In this document: in pieces, positions 48,601 to 50,133 of the stretch
Layout: each line of letters opens with the position of its first letter
Numbering within the stretch: position 1 is the first letter of the stretch
From: Phoronis australis
Taxonomy: Eukaryota; Phoronida; Phoronidae
Direction of reading: 5' to 3'
NCBI GenBank assembly: GCA_002633005.1
Contig: NMRA01000068.1
Location: forward strand, 168,710-232,709
DNA: 64,000 nucleotides
The notes under the pieces: model-generated
Told to the model about the DNA's origin: nothing
The model's input: only the letters and a program-made list of their open reading frames with translations
The model's database searches: none
Position numbers and translations under genes: made by a program

Positions 48601-49787
48601 CCAGTTGCGCAATATGCCCCCCCGATTTTTAGATGAGGAATTTATCACTCTTGTAATTGGTAATTATTTAAATTTCAGAAATTCTGTCAAACTGCTGCGC
48701 ATTGGCACTTTTCAAACAGCAGTCGTTAGTTCACTAAGTCGCCACATGTCAGCGCCACCATCGGCTACGTTGAAGTTCAATGGCATCGCAACTTCACCGT
48801 TCGAAATAAAGTTATTACAAAGTTTTTGTTGCGTAAATGATGAAATCCTTTATGTTAAGAGTGATTTGTTTTCCCAAATGGTCTTTTGTCTACTTTCTGA
48901 TGTTTTTTGCCATGATACGATCTAATAGTACATGGGTGGCACCCAGCACTGAAAAAAGTGGGGGAGCTATAGCCTCCCCCAGCCCCCTGTCACTGTCAGG
49001 CAATGATGTGTTGCCCATGTAGTAGTATTCAGGGGCAGATCTAGGATTTTTAGATAGGAGGGGAGGGCAGGGCAGAATATTACGCAGGATTTTATCCGTA
49101 AGATATTTGCACCCTCAAACTGCCAAATGAAATATGGGAGTTTTAGGGGGGCCACGGGCCAGGCCCCCTTGCCCCCCCCCAAATCCACCAATGTGATCTT
49201 GTGATTTGATGTGAAATTTCCTCCTAGCTCAGATGTATTTATTTCTGAGCTGATGTGGTGTCTTTGCTCTTTACCTTTTAAGCTGTGTAATCCATTGTTT
49301 TCATCAAACATGATGAGCCTGTTCTATATGCTATAACAACACACTTAAACAGCAATATCTCTGTAGAAATCGACCCAAATTTCATATAATACACACCACC
49401 ATGTTTGTCTCAATTAGACGAATCTTTTTATATGCAGCACATGTATACATTCTTTTATTTTTTACGAAATTATGTAAAAAGGCAGATATTTTACGCATAA
49501 TCGTCGCGTTTCAACGGTCATTTTCTCGTCAACCGCTCATCCAATTTTTCTGATTTTTGCACCATTTCATTTCTCACACCAAGGGCTTTTCAAAAATGTA
49601 TGACACATGGATATTGTAAAAAAATTTAAAAAGCGTTGTCCTCCCTACTACTAACTAGTGAACTTGTAGTAATACAACACGCGCATGAATAACTTGGTCA
49701 TACCTCAGCATCACTGTCAGAACTTTCTGAAAGAACTACAACGTCTTCGTCCTCTCCAATTGTACCAATATAATCCAGCCGTGACAT
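598..49787 (-). CDS. DDX27: DDX27 DEAD-box RNA helicase gene (17 exons placed, two gaps)
   Basis: Split gene for the nucleolar ATP-dependent RNA helicase DDX27 (yeast Drs1 family), needed for pre-rRNA processing and 60S assembly. Exons run from 49787 leftwards: acidic and lysine-rich N-terminus, Q motif (PTPIQ), motif I (AVTGSGKT), Ia (PTRELA), Ib (TPGR), II (DEAD), III (SAT), the motif IV region (FIQTK), and a basic tail ([12 protein letters not shown]) close to the vertebrate protein as I know it. Splice phases join without break from exon 1 to exon 11 (about 406 codons). Two gaps remain: a short exon between 11637 and 9675, and the exons for motifs V (ATDVAARG) and VI (HRVGRTAR) between 9562 and 6177, which I could not find. 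Intron 1 is about 26 kb and filled with retrotransposons. Shares a short promoter region with FEN1. Confidence 0.93.
885..1205. repeat. 24-bp minisatellite
   Basis: About 14 imperfect tandem copies of a unit like catctgatcactgcccgtcc plus ag(a/g)a. Some copies are shortened (gaaatctgatc). Lies in a DDX27 intron near the 3' end of the gene; the open frame across it is a by-product of the repeat. Confidence 0.9.
1490..1586 (-). CDS. DDX27: DDX27 exon (FDQEL..TSKKA)
   Basis: Encodes [20 protein letters not shown] then [12 protein letters not shown], close to the KKSVFDEELTNTSKKALKQYRAG block of vertebrate DDX27. Acceptor cccag, donor gtgaga; ends in phase 2. Confidence 0.92.
2191..3655. mobile_element. 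DNA transposon with 29-bp terminal inverted repeats
   Basis: Left end 2191-2219 and right end 3627-3655 are inverted copies matching at 26 of 29 positions; the inner end reads gccgtaa(c/t)aaccgccca. Flanking TA on both sides, reading the element as cc(a/g)tatt...aatacgg, fits a TA target duplication. The interior (1.4 kb) has a minus frame of 112 residues at 2317-2655 that I do not recognise. Probably non-autonomous; sits in a DDX27 intron. Confidence 0.75.
3880..3991 (-). CDS. DDX27: DDX27 exon
   Basis: Encodes [20 protein letters not shown] followed by [17 protein letters not shown], the conserved basic segment near the C-terminus. Acceptor ttacag, donor gtaagt. Confidence 0.9.
4549..4598 (-). 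CDS. DDX27: DDX27 small exon (lysine-rich)
   Basis: 50-nt exon encoding [16 protein letters not shown]. Phase 1 in, phase 0 out, joining exactly to the exon at 3991 (TLT then PEDRVQF, like MTAEERSQF of orthologues). Acceptor gctag is slightly weak. Orthologues carry about 20 more residues upstream (FDLALRGKK), so another exon may exist before it. Confidence 0.75.
4655..4823. repeat. tRNA-related SINE, inverted (head-to-head) copy
   Basis: Contains tRNA-like promoter boxes: box B ggttcgattccc on the plus strand, and on the minus strand box A tagcttagcggtaagagc. Both arms end in the same tail (tgtttattcaatatatttcag, and its reverse at 4660), making a palindromic dimer. No intact cloverleaf is present. 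Confidence 0.6.
4824..5349. mobile_element. hAT-like non-autonomous DNA transposon nested in the SINE tail
   Basis: Ends CAGGGCTTGGAAT (4824-4836) and ATTCCAAGCCTTG (5337-5349) are inverted repeats with one mismatch. Both ends are flanked by AGTACT (4818-4823 and 5350-5355), and the undisrupted sequence is seen in the second SINE near 5630. The interior has a minus frame at 4823-5104 of unknown nature and a 22-bp tandem duplication at 5160-5201. Confidence 0.75.
5519..5640 (+). repeat. tRNA-related SINE
   Basis: tRNA-like head with D arm gctcagtggtaagagc, anticodon-like arm ctagaccagcagtctag (loop reading AGC, Ala) and box B ggttcaattccc, followed by a tail shared with the copy at 4790. Acceptor ends do not pair well, so this is a SINE or pseudo-tRNA rather than a working tRNA. 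Confidence 0.6.
5971..6177 (-). CDS. DDX27: DDX27 exon (C-terminal helical region)
   Basis: Encodes [20 protein letters not shown], continuing through [14 protein letters not shown] to [15 protein letters not shown]. It matches the coiled-coil region after the helicase core in DDX27 (ILKFRDKIEKMEKDV). Acceptor tttcag at 6178, donor gtagat. The acceptor end is partly triplicated upstream (see findings). Confidence 0.93.
6610..7160 (+). mobile_element. LINE 3' end fragment
   Basis: A frame (6643-6939) ends a LINE-type reverse transcriptase: the [20 protein letters not shown] block resembles the H-x4-C-x4-R zinc-knuckle-like end of L2/CR1-type proteins. It is followed by an AT-rich 3' UTR ending aataaacattaaaaaaaac. 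5' truncated; lies in a DDX27 intron in the opposite direction to the gene. Confidence 0.6.
8128..8592 (-). CDS. Unidentified open frame within the DDX27 intron
   Basis: 154-residue frame with balanced, protein-like composition and no low complexity (e.g. [36 protein letters not shown]). It lies where the missing helicase motif V/VI exons would be expected, but does not resemble a helicase. No family recognised. It may be a transposon-borne or captured exon, or the remains of one. One ambiguous base lies nearby at 8759. Confidence 0.35.
   Translation of the reverse strand: MNSFTFNLTMICWTHSCRNPQEWDVSILIAQSEDRQKPVLIDSTSVSRTPTGAKRLLNFKPELFDHGYSVSENYQQFNPFLPNVSKDSTKQLDRKLLFKISTSLDDLWKTSEKCVLIFPMRDLDYQPLLWKIVKEVENSLHGLPLLWVIHFILL
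9562..9675 (-). CDS. DDX27: DDX27 exon 12 (motif IV region, RecA2 lobe)
   Basis: 38 codons containing [20 protein letters not shown] and [12 protein letters not shown], the start of the second RecA lobe. Acceptor ttccag, donor gtcagt. No later RecA2 exon was found before 6177. Confidence 0.9.
10377..11090. repeat. 49-bp minisatellite
   Basis: About 14 tandem copies of a 49-bp unit, e.g. cacaagtatacacaggttgt followed by tagtgggtagtggcagaact and aaggaccaa. Copies differ at a few fixed positions (agtggg, actggg, actgag; gacc, gatc), suggesting higher-order groups. Lies in the DDX27 intron between exons 11 and 12. Confidence 0.93.
11637..11778 (-). CDS. DDX27: DDX27 exon 11
   Basis: Encodes [20 protein letters not shown] and continues through [20 protein letters not shown], the linker between the two RecA lobes. 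Ends in phase 1, whereas the next exon found starts in phase 0, so a short exon (about 26-29 nt in orthologues, ALLTRTF) should lie between but was not found. Confidence 0.94.
12590..12689 (-). CDS. DDX27: DDX27 exon 10 (motif III)
   Basis: Encodes [18 protein letters not shown] followed by [17 protein letters not shown] is helicase motif III. Acceptor ttacag, donor gtaaag, in phase with exons 9 and 11. Confidence 0.95.
13222..13372 (-). CDS. DDX27: DDX27 exon 9 (motifs Ib and II, DEAD box)
   Basis: Contains [19 protein letters not shown] (motif Ib) and [11 protein letters not shown] (motif II). Acceptor accag, donor gtaggc; the final arginine codon is completed by exon 10. Confidence 0.95.
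13794..13967 (-). CDS. DDX27: DDX27 exon 8 (motifs I and Ia)
   Basis: Begins with [18 protein letters not shown] and contains [15 protein letters not shown] (motif Ia). Nearly identical in layout to vertebrate DDX27. Acceptor tttcag, donor gtatta. Confidence 0.95.
14118..14295. repeat. Tandem array derived from the end of DDX27 exon 7 (left block)
   Basis: Five copies of a roughly 35-bp unit, acctcagccaatcacagcac plus a variable cacgcacaataccct. The reverse complement is the last bases of exon 7 together with its splice donor (ttggctgag/gtaggg...). Units 2 and 4 keep a GT at the donor position. Confidence 0.85.
14812..14881. repeat. Foldback MITE copy 1
   Basis: About 70 bp that folds on itself: catgggtggcgcagcacc at one end pairs with ggtgcgccgcccatg at the other, with a central gggggctatagccccc palindrome. 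A related copy lies at 48931-49022. Confidence 0.65.
15350..15465. repeat. Short minisatellite (tttttactagcgatca)
   Basis: About six tandem copies of a roughly 18-20 bp unit built on ttttactagcgatcattt, inside element T1. Confidence 0.85.
15583..15654. repeat. Tandem array derived from the end of DDX27 exon 7 (middle block)
   Basis: Two further units of the exon-derived array (caataccctacctcatctaa and ccacagccaatcacaaca) left between two insertions. Confidence 0.75.
15655..17734. mobile_element. DNA transposon with 12-bp perfect inverted ends (element T2)
   Basis: GTGTTCTCCACA at 15655-15666 is perfectly inverted at 17723-17734, bounding 2.08 kb that splits the exon-derived array. Near both ends lies a shared motif (aaacaggtcgcacgcg; aaacaggacgcgtgc), repeated several times at 17630-17700. 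A minus frame at 16405-16593 starts [20 protein letters not shown] and could be a transposase N-terminus; no catalytic domain found. The end sequence is hAT-like but the target duplication is unclear. Confidence 0.6.
17750..17855 (-). CDS. DDX27: DDX27 exon 7 (Q motif and first half of Walker A)
   Basis: Encodes [20 protein letters not shown] and ends in CACAVTGS with one extra G, so the Walker A lysine lies in the next exon (joined AVTGSGKT). Acceptor tttcag, donor CAG/gtaggg. The last 30 bp of this exon plus the donor have been tandemly copied into the following intron. Confidence 0.94.
19180..19278 (-). CDS. DDX27: DDX27 exon 6
   Basis: Encodes a segment containing [19 protein letters not shown], the conserved entry to the helicase core ([13 protein letters not shown] in orthologues). 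Acceptor ctgcag, donor gtaatc, phase 0. Confidence 0.93.
20959..21014 (-). CDS. DDX27: DDX27 exon 5
   Basis: 56-nt exon encoding [19 protein letters not shown], a basic stretch typical of a nucleolar localisation signal. Acceptor tttcag, donor gtatat; phases fit both neighbours. Confidence 0.87.
21050..21242 (-). repeat. tRNA-headed SINE copy (family 2)
   Basis: Reverse complement carries box B ggttcaagtccc and a body related to the copies at 24655 and 56594 (shared tgatcagtgc core). Confidence 0.6.
21529..21631 (-). CDS. DDX27: DDX27 exon 4 (acidic region)
   Basis: Low-complexity acidic segment ([18 protein letters not shown]) equivalent to the Asp/Glu/Ser-rich region before the helicase core. 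Donor gtctgt, ends in phase 1 and joins exon 5 to give the ADTL sequence of orthologues. Confidence 0.85.
22915..23034 (-). CDS. DDX27: DDX27 exon 3
   Basis: Encodes a segment ending [18 protein letters not shown], matching the TTLDEKIEKVRKKRK segment of DDX27. Acceptor cttag, donor gtttgc, phase 0 on both sides. Confidence 0.9.
23115..23390. mobile_element. Mariner/pogo-like MITE
   Basis: 276 bp flanked by TA on both sides. Left end cagcaaaaattctctaatta and right end taaattggaaaacttttcctg are imperfect inverted repeats of about 28 bp beginning CAG, as in Tigger/pogo elements. No coding capacity. Confidence 0.55.
23522..23605 (-). CDS. DDX27: DDX27 exon 2
   Basis: Encodes [19 protein letters not shown] and continues FNFTEV, corresponding to the FNPDFVFTE segment of orthologues. 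Acceptor ttccag, donor gtaagt, phase 0 on both sides. It sits 26 kb from exon 1. Confidence 0.9.
24655..24895 (+). repeat. tRNA-headed SINE copy (family 2)
   Basis: Head gcagtgtggcctggttgataa with box B ggttcaagtccc; the outer gcagtgtg pairs with cacactgc as in a tRNA-like stem. Body and 3' part match, in reverse, the copy at 56594-56820 (tagctcctcagctcg). Confidence 0.65.
25608..26789 (+). CDS. Copy A integrase with C-terminal PHD finger (pol 3' part)
   Basis: Retroviral-type integrase core with catalytic residues visible in [10 protein letters not shown] (Asp), [11 protein letters not shown] (Asp) and [11 protein letters not shown] (Glu), then a GPY-like C-terminal module ([10 protein letters not shown]). 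The last 50 residues are a PHD finger with the C4-H-C3 pattern: [19 protein letters not shown]. The upstream zinc-binding part is broken by frameshifts between 25340 and 25640. Stop TAA at 26787-26789 is followed 20 bp later by a splice-acceptor-like sequence. Integrase would insert cDNA; the PHD finger might read histone tails and guide targeting (inference). Confidence 0.85.
   Translation: MVWPLVLNLILKHAGCNLNKQGRGRHGKFPLTTFHEGLPMERVHQDFLGPLPVSYQGNEYILMMIDQFTKWVECVALPSQMAEVTVNTAVGQFFCRLGLPLQVFTDQGQNFESHVLRYICSLLKIQKTRTTAYRPSSNGQCEHFNRTLMDAIRCYVSRFQTDWDMYLPQIAGVIRSCVNRYTGFTANKMMLGREIIQPVDLMYLPPLQDAEDPIGYVNRLSKAITQTHEIARGTLQTTQAIMKRDYDVSMVRRSYKVGDLVYVLDSATVKGKCKKLLPPWKGPAIVLEVNTHHLFRIRHKNFVSVVNHDRLKLCKDRFRDLPIWLKRMIQVNSTVNPDSLAEGTEVYCFCRRPDHGGSMIACDACDEWYHGECVSITTDDALHIDRYICPSCE
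26812..27495 (+). CDS. Copy A third ORF (ORF3) N-terminal part with C2H2 finger
   Basis: Starts at an ATG lying directly after an acceptor-like tatttcag. A Pro/Ser/Thr/acidic-rich disordered region is followed by a C2H2-type finger: CPLCPF near 27244, with paired histidines in HIFTRHLPP. The same finger is present in copy B. The frame ends in a TGA at 27493 and continues shifted in 27455-27850 ([20 protein letters not shown], also conserved in copy B). Function unknown; nucleic-acid binding is plausible. Confidence 0.65.
   Translation: MFRCTNVRLKTNPDLPCITDVPSEREDSTQPPPQPREQDQTPVQEVSTVAVNTGESDIHESVLDDDPIVTVTPSRPITVNVPLSTPADFLASPPSHMMVDSAVVSTGSPTTPLALIGESIWALPEYSHGVQMAEVLLQPTDQYQCPLCPFTVPLGEDEHLCKHIFTRHLPPLFSTNQADVVASPQLHRERYESLAYLFSLLEGRSMKDSLDPLDLAGPEPAATGTTP
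27829..27842 (+). promoter_or_regulatory. Polypurine tract of copy A
   Basis: agggaggaggggaa directly before the 3' LTR: the expected primer for plus-strand DNA synthesis. Same sequence in copy C. Confidence 0.85.
27843..28054 (+). repeat. 3' LTR of copy A
   Basis: Begins TGTTGTAATCGG and ends TACAACA (inverted TGTTG/CAACA ends). Same family as the LTRs of copy C, with an inverted CCAAT box (gattgg). It lacks the TATA match of copy C (cttaaataag instead of tatataag). Confidence 0.9.
28055..28084. repeat. Repeat X copy 1, left part
   Basis: acgcataagcgtcgcgtttc and the following bases match 49493-49522. The repeat is split here by insertion of element B and resumes at 37058. Confidence 0.8.
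28085..28329 (+). repeat. 5' LTR of copy B
   Basis: Starts TGTTGTGAATG, ends TTACAACA. Contains a strong splice-donor-like AAAG/gtaagc at 28295, kept in the 3' LTR. No obvious TATA box. Confidence 0.93.
28332..28344 (+). promoter_or_regulatory. Primer-binding site of copy B (tRNA-Ser)
   Basis: TGGCGTAGTCGGC, 2 nt after the LTR, complementary to the 3' end of eukaryotic tRNA-Ser (acceptor strand CGACTACG plus CCA). The same 13 nt at the same spacing occur in copy C. Confidence 0.88.
28612..30026 (+). CDS. Copy B gag (interrupted)
   Basis: Start ATG at 28612 (catggcgtcc). The N-terminus has a helix-hairpin-helix-like block ([19 protein letters not shown]). An in-frame TAG at 29008 interrupts the frame, which resumes with a capsid-like region ([34 protein letters not shown]-like block; [12 protein letters not shown]) and a coiled coil with leucine spacing ([20 protein letters not shown]). 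A frameshift near 29850 separates this from a CCHC zinc knuckle ([14 protein letters not shown] at 29925). Gag ends in LNK and TAG at 30024, just after the slippery TTTAAAC. Homologous to copy C gag throughout. Confidence 0.85.
30014..30056 (+). promoter_or_regulatory. Minus-1 frameshift signal gag/pol, copy B
   Basis: Heptamer T TTA AAC (30014-30020) is correctly phased to the gag frame. After a 6-nt spacer a 9-bp stem can form (GGACTGGGG 30027-30035 with CCCCAGTTC 30048-30056, one G-U pair, 12-nt loop). The minus-1 frame then leads into pol-type sequence ([12 protein letters not shown]). Confidence 0.8.
30217..30873 (+). CDS. Copy B protease region (pol)
   Basis: Retropepsin-like: [18 protein letters not shown] carries the active-site triad as D-C-G instead of the usual D-S/T-G, and the downstream [16 protein letters not shown] block matches the copy C equivalent ([11 protein letters not shown]). 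Reached from the frameshift signal only after a further frameshift near 30150. Ends in a TGA in frame with 30916-31566, so the break is a single stop. Confidence 0.8.
   Translation: MTSVEDDNMVSNPVHSIEVPDLSAVNIRSDSLIIQTVAGTVSQNVPPTPRGMPQPEIIPDATMGGNICVSPVVSVGESVPETVKIKKSASGSMYYLPVTINATLIDAVIDCGADSTIISHRLFKLLEGVSFSHYIDVHTAGEDLSMKGFRTHPVTVSISDQSYKSSIVVANINDDCLLSLDLMKQLNVVIDMKSDSITFANETLVMNYGVPSKYQPTV
30916..32348 (+). CDS. Copy B reverse transcriptase and start of RNase H (pol, frameshifted)
   Basis: Ty3/gypsy RT blocks in order across three frames: [67 protein letters not shown], then the catalytic box FLVDILVLG at 31854. There the usual first aspartate of the Asp-Asp pair is valine. RNase H begins at [20 protein letters not shown] and is cut by a TAA at 32346. 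RNase H continues as [17 protein letters not shown] and [13 protein letters not shown], with another TGA near 32473, to [19 protein letters not shown]. Confidence 0.88.
32676..33857 (+). CDS. Copy B integrase, N-terminal and core (pol)
   Basis: HHCC zinc-binding domain ([11 protein letters not shown] ... [11 protein letters not shown]), then the integrase core with catalytic Asp in HIDFLGPLP, Asp in [11 protein letters not shown] and Glu in [12 protein letters not shown] frameshift at about 33790 moves the C-terminal part into the frame of 33785-34498. Confidence 0.9.
   Translation: MGVQPSDPCGGCSTCWKSHNDQHKFSSEVNDSTSLAFFPKVDKCVGTRQVTTNPNSNPRTVTKSLFPCDLEETDLALSITASDCEDNVKFDLKPDGCFIYNSTTPLSVHLNVLNISAKQVADPDLSFIINWFNNSIVPSDHDLFLASPAAKFYWINKDCFQRRDDIVYWKRPEDNKLLTVVPADLKGAVLEMCHVIPSAAHQGIARTKLKIKSKHFWYGLTKDVQLFIASCSACNKNKQGTRHGRSPMIRFHAGAPMERVHIDFLGPLPASPRGNQHVLMIVDQFTKWVECIPLPSQTTEVSATAVINEFFARFGYPFQIFSDQGRNFESNLFRAECELLHIHKAHTTPYRPSANGQVERYNRTLTDAVRCYVTSRWIGIYTFLKSLTRSVHQ
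33785..34498 (+). CDS. Copy B integrase C-terminus plus PHD finger (pol 3' end)
   Basis: Continues the core ([19 protein letters not shown]), then a GPY-like module ([20 protein letters not shown]) and, at 34349-34495, a PHD finger with spacing C-x-C, C-x2-C, H-x2-C, C-x2-[30 protein letters not shown]. The finger is directly fused to integrase, as in copy A. Stop TAA 34496-34498; 18 bp later comes a pyrimidine-rich tract ending in cag. Confidence 0.9.
   Translation: MLCNFQMDWDLYIPQIAHAIRSSVNRHTGLTPNMMMLGREVTQPVDLMFPPPSGADNDSPSGYVVKLRAAISKAHETARSVLQTSQSSMKKDYDPSVFKHVFKAGDLVFILDSASTKGVCKKLSSPWRGPGIIIEVLTPALYRVRVKNTVSVIHHDRIKLCKTRHADLPAWLQRIMNVVNQIPNTDDQLYCVCRQPDHGGLMIQCDSCDDWFHGECVSVTADDACDMDDYWCPRCKL
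34499..34517 (+). promoter_or_regulatory. Candidate splice acceptor before ORF3, copy B
   Basis: cttttctttttgttgcag/A: a strong 3' splice site directly after the pol stop. Copy A has gcaatatttcag/ATG at the same place. Together with the LTR donor this could make a spliced subgenomic mRNA for ORF3. Confidence 0.6.
34601..36249 (+). CDS. Copy B third ORF (ORF3): C2H2 finger and TatD-like hydrolase
   Basis: Two overlapping frames (34601-35146 and 35143-36249). The first has a Ser/Pro-rich linker and a C2H2 finger ([21 protein letters not shown]). The second has a conserved middle block ([20 protein letters not shown]) and, from 35392, a TatD-family metal-dependent hydrolase: DSHFYMY (first metal site, second His replaced), [14 protein letters not shown] (metal Glu), VLHIRA (His), HTFTDD (His), [17 protein letters not shown] (Asp), and the closing [11 protein letters not shown] helix typical of TatD proteins. 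Known TatD proteins are Mg-dependent nucleases or 3'-5' exonucleases; a nuclease role here is inference. The position after pol is that of env in retroviruses. Confidence 0.85.
36250..36797 (+). other. 3' untranslated part of copy B
   Basis: AT-rich stretch between the ORF3 stop and the polypurine tract, with a run of ten G at 36732. No coding frame seen. Confidence 0.7.
36798..36811 (+). promoter_or_regulatory. Polypurine tract of copy B
   Basis: agggaggggaggaa immediately before the 3' LTR. Confidence 0.85.
36812..37057 (+). repeat. 3' LTR of copy B
   Basis: TGTTGTGAATG...TTACAACA. Pairs with the 5' LTR; about seven single-base differences plus one rewritten block of about 12 bp near the middle. 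Confidence 0.93.
37058..37226. repeat. Repeat X copy 1, right part
   Basis: Continues repeat X after copy B and matches 49519-49692. Its last 45 bp resemble a family 1 LTR end (aactagtgaacctgtagtaa), suggesting X itself is an old LTR-related fragment. Copy C begins at its last base. Confidence 0.75.
37227..37569 (+). repeat. 5' LTR of copy C, with internal partial duplication
   Basis: TGTTGTAATCGG...TACAACA. The 3' part (gacaagtcatccatggttgt and following, about 95-105 bp) is present twice (37366-37471 and 37476-37569), explaining why it is 104 bp longer than the 3' LTR. Confidence 0.9.
37275..37321 (+). promoter_or_regulatory. LTR promoter elements of copy C (inverted CCAAT and TATA)
   Basis: gattgg near 37278 (inverted CCAAT) and TATATAAG at 37314-37321; the same pair is present in the 3' LTR near 45229 and 45265. 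Typical RNA polymerase II core promoter layout. Confidence 0.6.
37572..37584 (+). promoter_or_regulatory. Primer-binding site of copy C (tRNA-Ser)
   Basis: TGGCGTAGTCGGC, 2 nt after the LTR, identical to copy B. Confidence 0.88.
37962..39536 (+). CDS. Copy C gag (interrupted)
   Basis: Starts ATG at 37962 (accatgtcag). Helix-hairpin-helix-like N-terminus ([19 protein letters not shown]), stops and frame changes at 38220-38495, then a long frame with the capsid-like region ([43 protein letters not shown]), a coiled coil ([20 protein letters not shown]), a basic SP-rich stretch ([15 protein letters not shown]) and a CCHC knuckle ([14 protein letters not shown]). Ends LNWNGLKD then TAG at 39534. 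Confidence 0.88.
39509..39551 (+). promoter_or_regulatory. Minus-1 frameshift signal gag/pol, copy C
   Basis: T TTA AAC at 39509-39515 in the gag frame; 6-nt spacer; 6-bp stem GGACTG (39522-39527) with CAGTCC (39546-39551). The minus-1 frame is open without interruption from 39515 to 41071 and enters protease and RT. Confidence 0.88.
39515..41071 (+). CDS. Copy C pol: protease and reverse transcriptase N-terminal part
   Basis: Long open minus-1 frame. Protease active site [16 protein letters not shown] (DSG), [11 protein letters not shown] further on; RT fingers and palm start with [42 protein letters not shown] 5-nt deletion at about 41046, compared with copy B, shifts the frame to 41068. 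Confidence 0.9.
   Translation: MERTEGLGLNAVHDSQSGLPKDYSTLIGLVGGIKKQLKRANKKSKKTIRSTGVGTDSEDSFSLADSDSDSNPGSLASKDTLTVDPPIKSDVDRAPEVVNICKLSSSRTYYITIELKGSRINSILDSGADSTVISTRVSKFLSGVQAVHDVKVTTAAEGLALWGFRTNNIPITINSKTYRTSVVVSDIQDDCLLGLDIMKQLGCVLNMKEDKLTIEGRTIPMEYGIPSTYLPRVVVNSNVLIPANTVKRLSGIEFPKISPMVMFDPSQSLDPRISIPRSIHDPQSCSSLFVFNSSEHGLRLTGGTILGVVEPVESEGVKDTQVREQCSVKVAKVKETPWGVETLSERLPRRTPGNVNALSGGLPEKLTSLFDQSSIHLSEGEKSQLKLLLEFEDLFAASDLDLGNFTAVEHVIDTGTAKSIKMGMRRTPTCFVQKEEDNLKKMLNARVIVPSMSDWAAAPVLIRKADGTVRYCIDYRALNSVTQKDAWPLPLIEECIDLLAGNVWFSKLDANLLANQNQ
41068..42239 (+). CDS. Copy C pol: RT C-terminal part and RNase H
   Basis: RT block [18 protein letters not shown], catalytic box FLDNILVLG (second Asp replaced by Asn at 41230), in-frame TGA at 41398, then [13 protein letters not shown]. 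RNase H follows: [48 protein letters not shown] Cys-rich linker ([11 protein letters not shown]), also seen in copy B, leads to integrase but is cut by the LINE insertion. Confidence 0.88.
42240..42876 (+). mobile_element. 5'-truncated LINE fragment encoding an RNase H domain, inserted in copy C
   Basis: 637 bp between a 13-bp direct repeat ACAAACACTCGCT (42227-42239 and 42877-42889). Encodes a LINE-type RNase H end ([31 protein letters not shown]), a stop, and a short repetitive tail (two gtattattaca units). Copy A lacks it at the same place (25120-25140). Fits target-primed insertion of an I/R1/Ingi-type LINE carrying RNase H. Confidence 0.85.
42877..43672 (+). CDS. Copy C integrase (N-terminal zinc domain and start of core)
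   Basis: Open from the LINE junction: HHCC domain ([18 protein letters not shown] ... [11 protein letters not shown]), first catalytic Asp in [10 protein letters not shown], then [16 protein letters not shown]. Ends at AAVGQF, where a deletion joins it to ORF3 sequence (YPQSFLDSS). Confidence 0.88.
43673..44860 (+). CDS. Copy C ORF3 remainder: TatD-like hydrolase
   Basis: In frame with integrase after the deletion: a Pro/Ser-rich linker, then from 43992 a TatD-family domain: DSHFHLD (complete HxH metal motif), GGIAVFCDP; frameshift near 44250; then LGELVLEEG (metal Glu), VLVMHFRA (His), LHCFSSNP (His), [20 protein letters not shown] (Asp), [12 protein letters not shown]. The final helix is frameshifted and lost. 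Unlike copy B the first metal site is intact. Closest known relatives are TatD/TATDN-type nucleases; activity is not shown. Confidence 0.85.
44861..45163 (+). other. 3' untranslated part of copy C
   Basis: AT-rich, with G runs near 44898 and 45080; no coding frame seen. Confidence 0.7.
45164..45177 (+). promoter_or_regulatory. Polypurine tract of copy C
   Basis: agggaggaggggaa directly before the 3' LTR. Confidence 0.85.
45178..45416 (+). repeat. 3' LTR of copy C
   Basis: TGTTGTAATCGG...gaatacaca; the end has lost one or two bases relative to tacaaca. Carries gattgg, TATATAAG and a gtaagtac donor-like site. Confidence 0.92.
45417..45802. other. Gap between copy C and the reiterated-motif region
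   Basis: AT-rich DDX27 intron 1 sequence; I see no gene or repeat structure in it. Confidence 0.5.
45803..47590. mobile_element. Degenerate transposon-like region with a reiterated TCATTTACGGGAC motif
   Basis: Nine copies of TCA(T/C)T(T/C)ACG(G/A)GAC-like 13-mers on both strands. It also holds a broken frame around 46890-47160 ([20 protein letters not shown], an internal TAG, then VEVNFLQPS ... [18 protein letters not shown]). This resembles the Tudor-like module found near the C-terminus of some uncharacterised, often transposon-linked proteins. No ends defined. The motifs could be transposase-binding sites (inference). Confidence 0.4.
47591..48149. other. Unannotated intron 1 DNA
   Basis: AT-rich; no gene, repeat array or transposon end recognised. 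Confidence 0.5.
48150..48177. repeat. Short perfect palindrome
   Basis: TTGTCCTCCCTA (48150-48161) and TAGGGAGGACAA (48166-48177) with a 4-nt loop. The left arm (gttgtcctccctacta) also occurs in repeat X at 49637. Confidence 0.6.
48931..49022. repeat. Foldback MITE copy 2
   Basis: catgggtggcacccagcac ... gttgcccatgtag with a central gggggagctatagcctccccc; related to 14812-14881. Confidence 0.6.
49028..49200. repeat. G/C-run repeat fragment
   Basis: aggggcagatctaggattttt through a C9 run to aatccaccaatg. A fragment of the same kind is seen near 59737-59770 (cccccctcaaatctgccactgg). Probably a dispersed transposon end; class unknown. Confidence 0.4.
49493..49692. repeat. Repeat X copy 2 (uninterrupted)
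   Basis: 200 bp, matches 28055-28084 plus 37058-37226; shows the empty insertion site of copy B at gtttcaacggtcattttct (49508-49526). Lies 11 bp from DDX27 exon 1. Confidence 0.8.
49704..49787 (-). CDS. DDX27: DDX27 exon 1 (start codon)
   Basis: 28 codons beginning [15 protein letters not shown], matching the conserved LIGTIGEDD start of DDX27 orthologues. The exon ends in GAG followed by gtatgacc and joins exon 2 in phase 0. The start is chosen because it is the first ATG in this conserved stretch. Confidence 0.92.
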
Positions 49788-50133
49788 TGTATCTAACCAG
49801 CTAACCTCCTCACGCTAACACGAACCCTACCACATACCAAACCGCTACCAAACATGAAACATGTGGAGTACGGAACCCGGAAATTACGTTCAGAGGAGAA
49901 TTCGGGAGAGTCATTAATAATAGAAATGCGACTAGATCAGTGTAATTGAAAAAAGTAAATGATAATTTCTTGCTATTTTGTTTCTCACACACAAGTCTAA
50001 CACACTTTATTACTAGAAATTAATTCATAATCATTTTGGCGCGAAATTTATCGTGGTGATTTTGCACAACTTCCGGTCGTTGATCTCTCATTTTTCCATT
50101 TTCACAGTGTTTGAGAAGTGTTTGCTGAAAAGT
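49788..50133. promoter_or_regulatory. Shared DDX27/FEN1 bidirectional promoter region
   Basis: 346 bp between the two start codons. Contains TTTGGCGCGAAA at 50035-50046 (perfect E2F-type site) and ACTTCCGG at 50069-50076 (ETS/GABP type), plus cccggaaat near 49878 (second ETS-like). No TATA box seen near either start. Confidence 0.7.
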
